In this document: in pieces, positions 42,837-52,736 of the stretch
Numbering within the stretch: the stretch's first letter is position 1
Layout: each line of letters opens with the position of its first letter
NCBI GenBank assembly: GCA_944326455.1
Contig: CALVEA010000009.1
Coordinates: 1 to 57,505, forward strand
DNA: 57,505 nt
Direction of reading: 5' to 3'
Origin: Candidatus Gastranaerophilales bacterium
Lineage (GTDB): Bacteria > Cyanobacteriota > Vampirovibrionia > Gastranaerophilales > Gastranaerophilaceae
Position numbers and translations under genes: made by a program
Notes under the pieces: model-generated
Databases searched by the model: none
What the model was told of the DNA's origin: nothing
What the model saw: only the letters and a program-made list of their open reading frames with translations

Positions 42837-43844
42837 TTAAAAAACAGCCTTAATAAGTATATCAGGAGCTATTTTTTTTACTTCATAAATTTCTAAATTC
42901 CGCGCCTGATTAATATTTGCAATTTTATCTCCGTTAAAAGCGCTCAAACCTTCATTATCATTAAGAATCTTAGGTGCGATGAATTGATAAATTTCATCTA
43001 TTAATCCTTCTTTTAAAAAACTGCCGGCAAGAGTTCCTCCGCATTCTACAAAAACGGAGCATATTCCTTTCTTGTAAAGTATTTCCAAAATGGACTTTAA
43101 ATCTAAGCGTCCATTTTTCAGGGGGGTGTTTTCTTTGGACGCTACATAAATGGTTCCTTGTTTGTAAATTAATGAATCCGGATTTGTCCTTAAATCTTTA
43201 TCCAGAATACATTTAAATGGGTGTTCCATTCGGGGGTTATCTGCAATAACTGTATTGGAACTCGTTAAAATACAGTCAAAATCCCTTCTCATTTTGTAAA
43301 CTTCTTTCCTGGAGTTTTCGGAGGTTATCCATTTTGAGGAGCCATTTTTGGCTGCAATTTTACCGTCAAGTGTAACCGCGGTTTTTAAAACCACATAAGG
43401 AAGATTTTGAGTCATGTTCTTTATAAATATTCGGTTTAAAAATTTTGCTTCATCTTCCAGCACCCCTGAAATTACTTCAATGCCTGCATTTTTTAATTTT
43501 TCTGCCCCGCTTACTTTCGGGTTAGGGTCAGACATCGCAAATACAACTTTTTTTAATTTCCGCTCAATTATTAAATCTGTGCATGGCGGAGTCTTGCCGT
43601 AATGGGAACATGGCTCCAAATTTACATAAAGAGTTCCGCCCTCTGCCTCATTATTTTTTAATTTTAGCAGAGCATCTCTTTCTGCGTGGTTTTCACCATA
43701 TTTTTTGTGGTATCCTTTTGAAACCAATTTCCCGTTTTTATCCAAAACCACACAGCCAACAAGAGGATTTGGCGAAACTTTACCACGCCCTTGTTCTGCC
43801 AGCTTAAAACACATTTTTATATATTTGGTGTCCTGTTCGTTCAT
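42837..43844 (-). CDS. ribD: Riboflavin biosynthesis bifunctional deaminase/reductase
   Basis: 335 residues, slightly shorter than typical (about 360). Deaminase: HAE at 53-55 and PCSHYGKTPPC at 78-88 form the zinc site. Reductase part from about 145: LKTAVTLDGKIA, GSSKWITS, and VFVECGGTLAGSFL. Catalyses steps two and three of riboflavin synthesis. Not next to other rib genes here. Confidence 0.94.
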   Translation of the reverse strand: MNEQDTKYIKMCFKLAEQGRGKVSPNPLVGCVVLDKNGKLVSKGYHKKYGENHAERDALLKLKNNEAEGGTLYVNLEPCSHYGKTPPCTDLIIERKLKKVVFAMSDPNPKVSGAEKLKNAGIEVISGVLEDEAKFLNRIFIKNMTQNLPYVVLKTAVTLDGKIAAKNGSSKWITSENSRKEVYKMRRDFDCILTSSNTVIADNPRMEHPFKCILDKDLRTNPDSLIYKQGTIYVASKENTPLKNGRLDLKSILEILYKKGICSVFVECGGTLAGSFLKEGLIDEIYQFIAPKILNDNEGLSAFNGDKIANINQARNLEIYEVKKIAPDILIKAVF

Positions 43845-43896
43845 TGTTTATATTATAAAAAAGCTGTTAATAAAAATAAAGAGCCGGAGGGTTTAA

Positions 43897-45006
43897 TTAT
43901 AATTTTTGCAAGCAATCAACAATTCTTTCCGTTGCATCAAATTTGGCAAGGTGAGATGAATTTTGCTTAAGATAATTCATTTTAACAGGATTTTCAATAA
44001 GTTCAAGAATGATTTCCCGAAGTTTATTCGGCTCAAGTTCTTTATCTTCCAGATATATACATGCGCCCATTTCAAGAAAATATTTTGCATTTATTCTCTG
44101 ATGATTAGCTGCCGCATAAGGGTATGGAATAAGAATAGGCGCAGCCGCACTTGCACTGATTTCTGAAAGGCTCAAAGAGCCTGCTCTGGAAATAACTATA
44201 TCACTTGCTTTAAGTACAGAGACCATATCCATAAAATACGGTTTTATTAAAAGGTTTTTATCCTGTTCCCAGCCGGGATAAATAAGTCTAAGCTTTTCTA
44301 TAACTTCATCGTAATTCTTTTTCCCTGTTTGGAAAATTACTTGAATATTGTTTTCGCATGAAAATTCTTTAATAAGTTCAACTACTGTATTATTAATGGT
44401 TTTTGCACCTTGTGAACCTCCCATTATGCATAGTGTAAGCCTGTTCCCCAACCCCAGTTTTTCTCTTGAATCTTCTTTTGTAAGGATTGCAAAGTCTGCT
44501 CTAATAGGATTTCCTGTAATAATTGCGTTTTTATTCGGAATAAATTTTTTAGCTCTTTCAAACGCAAGAGAAACATATTTGGCTCTTTTGCAAAGTCTTC
44601 TTGTGACAAGTCCTGGCATAGCATCGCAATCATGCATCATATAAGGAGTTTTGGTTAGAATACAAGCAAAAATCATAGGAGCAGATACATATCCTCCTGT
44701 CGCAAAAACAGCATTTGGTTTGTATTTTTGGATATATCTCATTGAACGTAATACAGCTTTTATAAGTTTTATTCCCCAGATAAAGAACTTAGGATTCAAA
44801 CCTCGAGGCATACCTTTAATACTCACGTGCAAAAACTTATAACCTTTTTTAGACGCAAGTTCAAATTCCATATTTCTCTTGTTACCGACATAGTAAACTT
44901 TGTTACCGTTCTCGCTCAAAGCATCAGCAACAGCCATTGCAGGGTAAATGTGTCCGCCAGTTCCGCCGCCTGTGACGAAATAGACTCTATTGTATGTTTC
45001 TGACAT
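43897..45006 (-). CDS. murG: Lipid II synthase MurG
   Basis: 369 residues. VTGGGTGGHIYPAMA (11-25), ITGNPIR, MGGSQGAKTINN, and SRAGSLSLSEI are family motifs. Adds GlcNAc from UDP-GlcNAc to lipid I on the cytoplasmic face of the membrane. Overlaps ftsW by 20 bp; AAGGA ribosome site in the ftsW 3' end. Confidence 0.96.
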   Translation of the reverse strand: MSETYNRVYFVTGGGTGGHIYPAMAVADALSENGNKVYYVGNKRNMEFELASKKGYKFLHVSIKGMPRGLNPKFFIWGIKLIKAVLRSMRYIQKYKPNAVFATGGYVSAPMIFACILTKTPYMMHDCDAMPGLVTRRLCKRAKYVSLAFERAKKFIPNKNAIITGNPIRADFAILTKEDSREKLGLGNRLTLCIMGGSQGAKTINNTVVELIKEFSCENNIQVIFQTGKKNYDEVIEKLRLIYPGWEQDKNLLIKPYFMDMVSVLKASDIVISRAGSLSLSEISASAAAPILIPYPYAAANHQRINAKYFLEMGACIYLEDKELEPNKLREIILELIENPVKMNYLKQNSSHLAKFDATERIVDCLQKL

Positions 45007-46144
45007 TAGTGTAATTCCTTATTCTTCTTACATTATCCTTAGATATGTTTAATAAAATTCCTATCATCCATAATGATACCATAATAGATGAGCCGCCGTA
45101 ACTTATAAATGGCATCGGCACACCGGTTGCCGGAACAAATGAGCTTGCAACCCACATATTTAAAAATCCTTGAAAACAAATTGAGAAAGTTAATCCCAAT
45201 GCAAGGAGTTTTCCGTACATATCCTGGCACTTAACCGCTATTAAAAAGCCTCTTTGTAAAATTGTCCAGAAAAGACAAATTATCAAAAGGCAGCCAATGA
45301 ACCCGTGCTCTTCCCCGATAACAGCGAAAATAAAGTCCGTATGAGCTTCCGGAAGCCAGGCAAGTTTTTGTTTTGAGCTGCCGTATCCGACACCGTAAAG
45401 TCCGCCTGAAGCAAATGCTACAAGGGATTGAATAATATTATATCCTGCTCCCAGAGGATCTGATTCCGGATGCAGCCATGTAGTTATACGAGCAGATTGG
45501 TATCCTCTTAAACCTTTCAATAATAGTAACGGTATAAAACAAGCTCCGCCCAGAAACATTAATTGCATTGAACCGCCGGCGCATAAATATATGGCAACCG
45601 AGGTAAAAAGGAGTAATAGCAGCATACTTAAGTTCGGCTGCATATAAATAAACGCCATCATTATAAGGATGGGGATAAAAGCTGTAGCAATTTTATTTCC
45701 GTCAAAAATGTCCGCATTCCTGTAAAATACTCCGGCAAGAAGCATTACGACTGCAGGCTTAGCAAACTCAGAAGGCTGAAGACTCAAAGGTCCTATGTTT
45801 ATCCATCTTTGGGCGCCGTTTACCGTTACCCCCGCTACTTTTACTAATATCAGCATTACAATAACAAATACTGCGAACGGCAGAGTGTATGTCATTAGTT
45901 TTTTATAGTGGAAATTGGATAAAAATTTCAGCCCGATAAAACCTATAATAACACCCAAAAGCTGTTGTACAAGGAATCTTGCAGGGTTTAATCCCATTTC
46001 AATACACTTTGGTGCACTGGCTGAAAAGATAGACATCAAACCAATTACAACAAGAAAAATTACTGCAATCAAAAGCGGTCTGTCTGACTGCATATTTTGT
46101 GTACTGATTTTTTCATTCGGTATTTCGCTATTTTGATAAGACAT
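44987..46144 (-). CDS. ftsW: Peptidoglycan glycosyltransferase FtsW (SEDS)
   Basis: 385 residues from MSYQNSEIP; an alternative start is ATG 46159. About ten membrane segments, with GLMSIFSASAP, VNGAQRWINIGPLSLQPSEFAKP and the EAHTDFIFAVIGEEHGF segment, signatures of SEDS polymerases. Polymerises lipid II for septal wall. The first 14 bases overlap the 3' end of murD in another frame, so the two are coupled. Confidence 0.94.
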   Translation of the reverse strand: MSYQNSEIPNEKISTQNMQSDRPLLIAVIFLVVIGLMSIFSASAPKCIEMGLNPARFLVQQLLGVIIGFIGLKFLSNFHYKKLMTYTLPFAVFVIVMLILVKVAGVTVNGAQRWINIGPLSLQPSEFAKPAVVMLLAGVFYRNADIFDGNKIATAFIPILIMMAFIYMQPNLSMLLLLLFTSVAIYLCAGGSMQLMFLGGACFIPLLLLKGLRGYQSARITTWLHPESDPLGAGYNIIQSLVAFASGGLYGVGYGSSKQKLAWLPEAHTDFIFAVIGEEHGFIGCLLIICLFWTILQRGFLIAVKCQDMYGKLLALGLTFSICFQGFLNMWVASSFVPATGVPMPFISYGGSSIMVSLWMIGILLNISKDNVRRIRNYTNVRNIQ

Positions 46145-47456
46145 ATTCTTTAAAAACATCTCCTCTGTGTTCATAACTTTTGAACATATCAAAACTTGCG
46201 CAGGCAGGCGATAAAAGCACTATGTCAGGTTTTAAGCTTATTGCCTTATCTACTGCTGCTTCCAGCGAGTCTTCTTTTATTATATTGTTAAAGCCGTGTT
46301 TTATTAAATTTTCTTCAAACCTGTCAGCAGCTTCTCCAATTAAAATGACTGTCTTAATATGTTTATTAATTGAGTTGCACATTTGGGTTAAATCAGTATT
46401 TTTATCTCTTCCGCCCAAAATTAAAGCTACGTCAACTCCATTAAATGAATCTATAGCTACAATGGATGCTTCCGGATTAGTTGCCTTCGAATCGTTATAA
46501 AAAGTAATTCCATCCATAACTCTTACTTTTTCAAGCCGGTGTTCCGGAGCTTTAAACGTCATTATACCCTTTTTAATTTCTTCATTTTTTATTCCGGCAA
46601 TTTCAGCGCAAATAATTCCGCACATAATATTTTGATAATTATGATGACCTACAAGCGGGCATTCTTCAAGGGAAATAATTCGTTCTTCCCAGCCTCCGGT
46701 TTTATACCAAATTGCTCCGTCTTTTATATAACATGCATTTGGTGCATCTTCTGTATCAAAAAGGAAAATTTTTGAAGATGTGCAGGTTTTGGAAAATTCC
46801 AGGAGTTTTTCATCTTTAGCATTTAAAATTGCGTATTCCGGAGCTTGGTTGCCTAAAAACAGCTTAGCTTTAGCCTTAAAATAATTTTCTAATCCTTCGT
46901 GCCAATCAATATGATCCGGTGTGAAATTTGTCCAGCAAGAAATCAGCGGCTTAAAATCCTTAGTCATTGCTGCCTGATAAGAGCTGATTTCGCAAACCAG
47001 ATAATCATTATATTCATCAATTAATGATGTTGGAGGAACTCCAATGTTACCGCAGCATGGAGCTTTGTACTTTCTGCTCAATATATGTGAAACAAGTGCT
47101 GTTGTGGTTGTTTTTCCGTTTGTTCCGGTAATTGCTATAAAAGGAGTTTTTGTATTTTTGTATGCCAGCTCAATTTCAGAGATTACGGGAATATTTTTTT
47201 CATAAAGTTTCCGGATTATTTCGGATTTAGGCGGAATACCCGGGCTGGTAACAGCAAAAGAAGAGCCTGAAACATATTTTTCGCTATGCCCGCCATATTC
47301 AACATTAATTCCAAGCTCTTTTAATTCAGATACTTTTTCCGTATCAACATCGGGCTTAGATTCTGTTAAGTAAACTTCATAACCTTTTTTTCTTAGGAAT
47401 TTTGCTGCTGATATGCCGCTTTTTGAAAGTCCCAAAACCAATACTTTTTCTGACAT
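46128..47456 (-). CDS. murD: UDP-MurNAc-L-alanine:D-glutamate ligase
   Basis: 442 residues from MSEKVLVLG (GGAGAG 8 nt upstream). ITGTNGKTTTTALV is the ATP P-loop of Mur ligases; FTPDHIDWHEGL and YNDSKATNPEA are the Mur ligase central and C-terminal motifs. Adds D-Glu to UDP-MurNAc-L-Ala. Order mraY-murD-ftsW-murG is the standard dcw order. Confidence 0.96.
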   Translation of the reverse strand: MSEKVLVLGLSKSGISAAKFLRKKGYEVYLTESKPDVDTEKVSELKELGINVEYGGHSEKYVSGSSFAVTSPGIPPKSEIIRKLYEKNIPVISEIELAYKNTKTPFIAITGTNGKTTTTALVSHILSRKYKAPCCGNIGVPPTSLIDEYNDYLVCEISSYQAAMTKDFKPLISCWTNFTPDHIDWHEGLENYFKAKAKLFLGNQAPEYAILNAKDEKLLEFSKTCTSSKIFLFDTEDAPNACYIKDGAIWYKTGGWEERIISLEECPLVGHHNYQNIMCGIICAEIAGIKNEEIKKGIMTFKAPEHRLEKVRVMDGITFYNDSKATNPEASIVAIDSFNGVDVALILGGRDKNTDLTQMCNSINKHIKTVILIGEAADRFEENLIKHGFNNIIKEDSLEAAVDKAISLKPDIVLLSPACASFDMFKSYEHRGDVFKEYVLSK

Positions 47457-47501
47457 AATATGCACTCTCCAATAGATTCTATTCTACTCCAAAACAGAAA
47501 T

Positions 47502-48464
47502 TTATAAAAGAGCAATATACAAAATTACAGCTAAGGCAGAAAAAACAAAAGATGTTATTGCAAATTCTTTGACAATTCTTTCCTCGGAATGTCCGGAGAG
47601 TTCAAAATGATGATGAATTGGAGACATTTTAAAAATCTTTTTACCTGTCAGTTTGAAACTTGTGACCTGCAAAATTACTGATAATGCCTCAATAACAAAA
47701 ACGCCGCCGAATATTGCAAGCAGGAGTTCGCATCTTCCTAATATAGCGAGGGTTCCCAAAAGTCCGCCAAGAGCAAGAGAACCTGTATCCCCCATAAATA
47801 CTTGAGCCTTAGGTTTGTTGTATTTTAAAAATCCTAATGAAGCACCAATAACAGAAGCACAAACAATTGCTACAACCAGATGTCCGCTATAGAAAGAAAT
47901 GACTCCGCAAGCCAAAAACGCAGGTATTCCCACGGATGCTGCCAAGCCGTCAAGACCGTCTGTCAGATTATAAGCATTTGAAGCCCCGGTTACAATAAAA
48001 ACGGCAAATAATGGATATAAAAATCCTATATCCAAGCTTTTTGCTCCAAGTGTAAGTATTGTGCCGTAACTCTGCATCGCATAGAAGGCAGGAATAAGGG
48101 CTATAAGTATTTGTCTTAAAAGTTTACCTCGCGGGCTTAAACCTTTATTTTCATGTCCCTTTATTTTTAAATAATCATCTTGGAAACCTGCTAATGCCAT
48201 AAAAAACAATGTTATTAAAATAATCCAGGCAGAATTATCCATTTTTTCCGCCATCAACAAGGTAATTATGGAAGAAATAATAATTGCCAGAATTATAAAT
48301 ACTCCGCCTGTTGTCGGTGTTCCTTGTTTTTTTGCGTGGGCTTCCGGAGCTAAATCAAGTACGTATTGTCCAATAGTTTTCTTCTTCAAAAAATCAATGT
48401 ACGGTACTCCAAAGAGCAGGCATAAAACCATACTCAAAAGTAATGCAACGGCAATCATTATCAT
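47502..48464 (-). CDS. mraY: Phospho-MurNAc-pentapeptide transferase
   Basis: 320 residues from MIMIAVALLL, since AAGGAG lies 8 nt upstream; a Met two codons earlier is only 2 nt from it. About ten helices, with DDYLK, NLTDGLDGLA, GDTGSLALGG and the PIHHHFE triad of histidines, all active-site regions. Transfers phospho-MurNAc-pentapeptide to undecaprenyl phosphate, forming lipid I. Confidence 0.96.
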   Translation of the reverse strand: MIMIAVALLLSMVLCLLFGVPYIDFLKKKTIGQYVLDLAPEAHAKKQGTPTTGGVFIILAIIISSIITLLMAEKMDNSAWIILITLFFMALAGFQDDYLKIKGHENKGLSPRGKLLRQILIALIPAFYAMQSYGTILTLGAKSLDIGFLYPLFAVFIVTGASNAYNLTDGLDGLAASVGIPAFLACGVISFYSGHLVVAIVCASVIGASLGFLKYNKPKAQVFMGDTGSLALGGLLGTLAILGRCELLLAIFGGVFVIEALSVILQVTSFKLTGKKIFKMSPIHHHFELSGHSEERIVKEFAITSFVFSALAVILYIALL

Positions 48465-48608
48465 AAACATGTCTCCTTGTTTATTTTTTCTTTTCTCATT
48501 ATATCAAAAAACTAATTTAAATGAGGTATGAGTAAAAGAGATTATGTAACAGAAAAAACAAGAAACTCCCCCCTTGATTAATTTATCTTCCTCGTTTAAA
48601 ATTGCGGT

Positions 48609-50576
48609 ATGAATAGGTTTAGCAGTGAAACATTTGAAACATCTTCACATTCGGAAGAACTCGATTTTATCTTTGACGGCGAGCATAATGATATTGATGA
48701 GATTGTTTTCAATAATCGTGATTTTAAGCAAAATATAAAAACTTATATAAGACTTATAAGAAAAAAAACAGGGTTTTTTATTAGAAAGAAATGCAAAAAA
48801 GATTTTACAAATATACTTTTTCTAACTTTAGATTGCCCGCCTTATACAATAAATTCAGTGCGAGATGATTCGCCGCTTGAATATATTGATAAAATGCGCC
48901 AGCAATATCCGGATAAGGATATAAGAGTTTTAATACCAATCTTTAACTTGAATGAAGAAAAAGCTAAGCCTGCCAAGAGAATACACTTGAGGTCTTTTGA
49001 GCTTGAGAGGACTTCTGTAAGTTTTGAGTTTTTTACCAGAAATCGAACTTTCGAGGCAGTGTTATATAAATTCCCGAAAAATGACAAAAATGTACAAGTA
49101 TACGGACTGTATTCTCCGAGTTTTTCTTTTTGCCGTGATATACAAGAGATTTCCCGGCTGCAAAACCTTGTATCATTTATTAAAGCTGCAAGGATTTGTA
49201 TAAAAAAACTTTCATCCGAAAAATTCAGACCGGATATTGTACATTCAGAAAATATTCCGTTTTATCTTGGTGCAGAGTTTGAAGCGGGTTTGCCTTCTCA
49301 AGTTAAAGTTTTACAAGTGATAAAAGATTTTACACAGATTAATCTTGTAAAAACAGAAGCTTTTTGGGCAGCGATAAACCTTGCAAATAAAAGCGGAATG
49401 AAAAAGATTTGCAGAGATAATGTTATTAAAAAATGTATTGCATCTCTTTTTAATCTGCATAATACAAAGCGTTTTTATCAAATGAAAGAATGTCTCAATT
49501 TTATTTATAAAAACTTTTATAAATTCAGAAAGTTTATAGATAAAGGAGAAGACATTGACGAAAATATTATTTTCAATCGTTTGAATACAAGAATATTGCA
49601 GCTTTTCCCGCAATTAGCTTATGAAGATGAACAATATTTCAATCCAATGATGTATACTCTTAAGCGTGCAGACTTTTGGGCTGTGCCGTCTAAGACTTAT
49701 TATGACGAAATTTTTGAAAATCCGCTTCTTTCCGGAAAAATGTTCAACAGAATAGAGAAAACTAAAGACAAGAGCACTTGGCTTTCTTTTGGAACTGAAA
49801 TAAAGGAAGAAAAAATTTATCAGGAATTTAATACAGAGGATTTTCGTGAAAAAAGAGTAAAAAATAAAACTATGTTGTTAAAAGAACTCAGCATAGAGAG
49901 TGTTAAAACTAATTTTACTGACCCCTCATTATTTAATAATAAAGAGGTAAAAATTATTGGGAATTTAGATACGTTTTACGATTCTCCGTTATTTTTTGTA
50001 AATATGGGCACAGAAATCTTTGCAAACGGTGTTGATATTATGTTCAATACTATACTTAAGCTTTTTGAACTTCACAAAAATATTCAAGCGATTATATGTA
50101 TAAAAGACGGGTTAAAAGTTAAATTCATTAAATCATGGGTAGATTTTTTAAGCAGTAATAAGTATCTGAACGGGCGCTGGATTTTTATTGACGGAGAGGT
50201 TAATGAGGGTAAATTTCTTGCCGGTTCAGATATAATTCTTTTGCCGAGAAGGGCAAATACCACTAATGTAATCCATTTTCATGCAATGCATTACGGTTGT
50301 GTTCCGATAGCATCCAGAAGCGGGATACTAAATGATACAATATCAGATATTTTTGATGATATAACTTATGGCTGCGGCTTCAAGACCAAGAAGAGTCTTT
50401 TATGTAAAGATGACCCTAATGAATTGTTTCTTTCACCGGTTTTAAAAGCGTTAAACCTTTATCAAAATAATCCGTCAAGTTGGAATCTTTTGGTGAAAAA
50501 TTGTATTAATTATGATTCCGGCTGGAAGTTTAAGACTCTGGAAAAATATAACAGAATTTATAATGAGTTAATGTAA
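48609..50576 (+). CDS. Divergent GT5/glycogen-synthase-like protein
   Basis: 655 residues, longer than GlgA (about 480). A Rossmann-like N-terminal part (FTNILFLTLDCPPY at 70-83) follows a 65-residue leader. The C-terminal 200 residues follow a GT5 layout: IIGNLDTF..., then FLAGSDIILLPRRANTTNVIHFHAMHYGCVPIASRSGILNDTI. The usual EPCGLTQLYAL of GlgA is replaced by NTTNVIHFHAM, losing the E-x7-E glutamates, so the active site may be altered. Ends with WNLLVKNCINYDSGWKFK, typical of GlgA C-termini. Substrate unknown. Confidence 0.65.
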   Translation: MNRFSSETFETSSHSEELDFIFDGEHNDIDEIVFNNRDFKQNIKTYIRLIRKKTGFFIRKKCKKDFTNILFLTLDCPPYTINSVRDDSPLEYIDKMRQQYPDKDIRVLIPIFNLNEEKAKPAKRIHLRSFELERTSVSFEFFTRNRTFEAVLYKFPKNDKNVQVYGLYSPSFSFCRDIQEISRLQNLVSFIKAARICIKKLSSEKFRPDIVHSENIPFYLGAEFEAGLPSQVKVLQVIKDFTQINLVKTEAFWAAINLANKSGMKKICRDNVIKKCIASLFNLHNTKRFYQMKECLNFIYKNFYKFRKFIDKGEDIDENIIFNRLNTRILQLFPQLAYEDEQYFNPMMYTLKRADFWAVPSKTYYDEIFENPLLSGKMFNRIEKTKDKSTWLSFGTEIKEEKIYQEFNTEDFREKRVKNKTMLLKELSIESVKTNFTDPSLFNNKEVKIIGNLDTFYDSPLFFVNMGTEIFANGVDIMFNTILKLFELHKNIQAIICIKDGLKVKFIKSWVDFLSSNKYLNGRWIFIDGEVNEGKFLAGSDIILLPRRANTTNVIHFHAMHYGCVPIASRSGILNDTISDIFDDITYGCGFKTKKSLLCKDDPNELFLSPVLKALNLYQNNPSSWNLLVKNCINYDSGWKFKTLEKYNRIYNELM

Positions 50577-50641
50577 ATTATAGGGAAATAAGGCTTTTCA
50601 TTAAATGAACAGATTCTGAATCAAGTTCAGGATACTGCTAA

Positions 50642-51511
50642 TTAGTCGCTATACTTTCCTCTTTCAAAACACAGGATATTTATTAAAGAAAAAATCATTA
50701 CTACAATTAATAAAACAACAGCCAGCGCCGAAGCATAACCTAAATCCAGATTCTCAAACGCCCGTTCATAAATATAATAAACAATAGTCTTTGAAGAATT
50801 CAGAGGTCCGCCTTTTGTCATAACATAAATTTCCGCAAAAACTTTCATTGCGGAAATTGTACTTATGGTAGAAACAAGAGCGATTGTGGGCATAATATGA
50901 GGAATGGTTACTGTGAAATGTTTTTGCCAGAAATTAGCTCCGTCAATATCACATGCTTCGTACAAATCCTGAGGAACACTCATTAAGGAAGCCAGATAAA
51001 TCATCATGTAATATCCGATACCTTTCCAGATTGTAACCACTGCAACGGAGAATAAAGCCCAATTTGTATCCGTCAGCCATCCGATAGGATTGATATGAAA
51101 AACTGATAAAATATAATTCAAAACTCCCTGAGTTGCATAAAGCCACTTGAATGCAATTGCCGCGACAACAATTGATACAATAACAGGAAGATAAAGTATT
51201 ATTTTATAAAGTGTTATTCCCCTGATTTTCTGGTTAATTAAAACTGCAAGAAACAAAGGAAAAGTTACCAGAAACGGCACTGCTATCACAAGATACATAA
51301 AAGTATTAAACATAACTTTGTAAAATACGGGCTCTTTAAAAAGTTTGACATAATTATCCCAACCGCAATATGACGGGTGATAAATACTGGAAGAATAATC
51401 GAAAAAACTCAAGCCGAAGGTCTGAAAAAACGGAATAAAAAAGAACACTATTAATACTGCAAGAGCAGGAAGTAAAAACAAATACGGCGTATATTTTTTG
51501 TAATAATGCAT
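50642..51511 (-). CDS. Carbohydrate ABC transporter permease (MalF/UgpA type), orphan
   Basis: 289 residues, six membrane helices. The cytoplasmic EAA loop EACDIDGANFWQKHFTVTIPHIMP (about 190-213) is the ATPase contact site. Sugar-importer permeases work as MalF/MalG pairs with a binding protein and ATPase; none is encoded next to it, so partners must be elsewhere. Confidence 0.88.
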   Translation of the reverse strand: MHYYKKYTPYLFLLPALAVLIVFFFIPFFQTFGLSFFDYSSSIYHPSYCGWDNYVKLFKEPVFYKVMFNTFMYLVIAVPFLVTFPLFLAVLINQKIRGITLYKIILYLPVIVSIVVAAIAFKWLYATQGVLNYILSVFHINPIGWLTDTNWALFSVAVVTIWKGIGYYMMIYLASLMSVPQDLYEACDIDGANFWQKHFTVTIPHIMPTIALVSTISTISAMKVFAEIYVMTKGGPLNSSKTIVYYIYERAFENLDLGYASALAVVLLIVVMIFSLINILCFERGKYSD

Positions 51512-51625
51512 AACCTGATTATCTCATTTGTTTAACTTTGGGTCAAGAGAAGAGTATTTTGCTATTCCACAAACCGGGAATATGATGTATAATATTAACG
51601 TAGATTTTTGAAGGGAAGGTTAAAG

Positions 51626-52720
51626 ATGGTAAACAAACTGATTAAAGAAGATACCAGAATGTTTTTAACCGGAAACGAAGTTCTAGCTTATGCAGCCAAC
51701 TCTGCGGAAGCGGACTTTATGTACGGTTATCCGATTACACCTCAAAATGAAATCATGCATACCTGGTGTAAACTCCTGCCAAAAACCGAAGCCGGTTTTC
51801 TGCAGACAGAAGATGAAATTTCGGCAGGATTCTCAACAATAGGCGGAATCCTTGCAGGGAAAAGAGCTTTTACGGCTACAGCCGGTCCCGGCAATGTTAT
51901 TATGCAGGATGCCCAATCAATGGCTGAAATGATGAGAATACCGTTTGTGTGTGCGGTAATGCAAAGGGGTGGTCCGTCTACTGCTACGGTTATTTATGCT
52001 CAGCAGGAAACAAGACTGACCTGCTTCGGCGGCAACGGTGAAGGTTTCAGAATTGTTTACTCAACAGCAGGTCATCAAGACTTGTATGACTATATGATTA
52101 AGGCATTTAATACTGCCTGGAAGTATAGATTCCCGACTTATGTACTTGCCGACGGTTATCAGGGTAAAATGAGAGAACCTGTAACACTCTATGACCCTGC
52201 AAGCAGAGGTATAACAATGGTTCCGACAGAGAAAGCTCTTCTCGGTCCCGGTGAAATCGGTGTTGACAGAAAATCTGTCCACTTACGCAATACTTATAAC
52301 ATGGAAGAAGAACTTATGGAAGTTCTTGACGGATATAAAGCTGATTACGAAAAAATGTCCGAAGAAGTTCAGGAATGGGAAGAATACAAAGCCGAAGATG
52401 CGGAAATCCTTGTTATCGCTCACGGTATTGTAGCACGTTCCGCAAGAACTGCGGTTGATGAACTCAGAGAAAAAGGTATTAAAGCCGGTTTGTTCAGACC
52501 GATTACAATAAGACCGCTTGCGGTTAAACCATTGAGAGCAGCCGTTCAAAGAGCAAGACAAATTCTGTTTACGGAGTCCGCTAACGGACAGCTTGCGCAG
52601 ATGGTGCTTGAACAGCTTTACGGTTTGAATACTCCTTACACAACACTCTATAAAATGGGCGTCGGTGTAACCGGAGATGATATTGTTAATAAAGTTGAAT
52701 CAATGGCAGCAGCGGTGTAA
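51626..52720 (+). CDS. korA: 2-oxoacid:ferredoxin oxidoreductase alpha subunit
   Basis: 364 residues from MVNKLIKED; GGAAGG lies upstream, and an earlier in-frame TTG is less likely. YGYPITPQNEIMH and ATAGPGNVIMQDAQSMAEMM are family signatures, with FTESANGQLAQMVLEQL at the C-terminus. Binds CoA/TPP site with the beta subunit; oxidatively decarboxylates a 2-oxoacid (2-oxoglutarate or branched-chain; cannot be told apart here) to acyl-CoA with reduced ferredoxin. Confidence 0.92.
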   Translation: MVNKLIKEDTRMFLTGNEVLAYAANSAEADFMYGYPITPQNEIMHTWCKLLPKTEAGFLQTEDEISAGFSTIGGILAGKRAFTATAGPGNVIMQDAQSMAEMMRIPFVCAVMQRGGPSTATVIYAQQETRLTCFGGNGEGFRIVYSTAGHQDLYDYMIKAFNTAWKYRFPTYVLADGYQGKMREPVTLYDPASRGITMVPTEKALLGPGEIGVDRKSVHLRNTYNMEEELMEVLDGYKADYEKMSEEVQEWEEYKAEDAEILVIAHGIVARSARTAVDELREKGIKAGLFRPITIRPLAVKPLRAAVQRARQILFTESANGQLAQMVLEQLYGLNTPYTTLYKMGVGVTGDDIVNKVESMAAAV

Positions 52721-52736
52721 GGAAGGAGAATAAATA

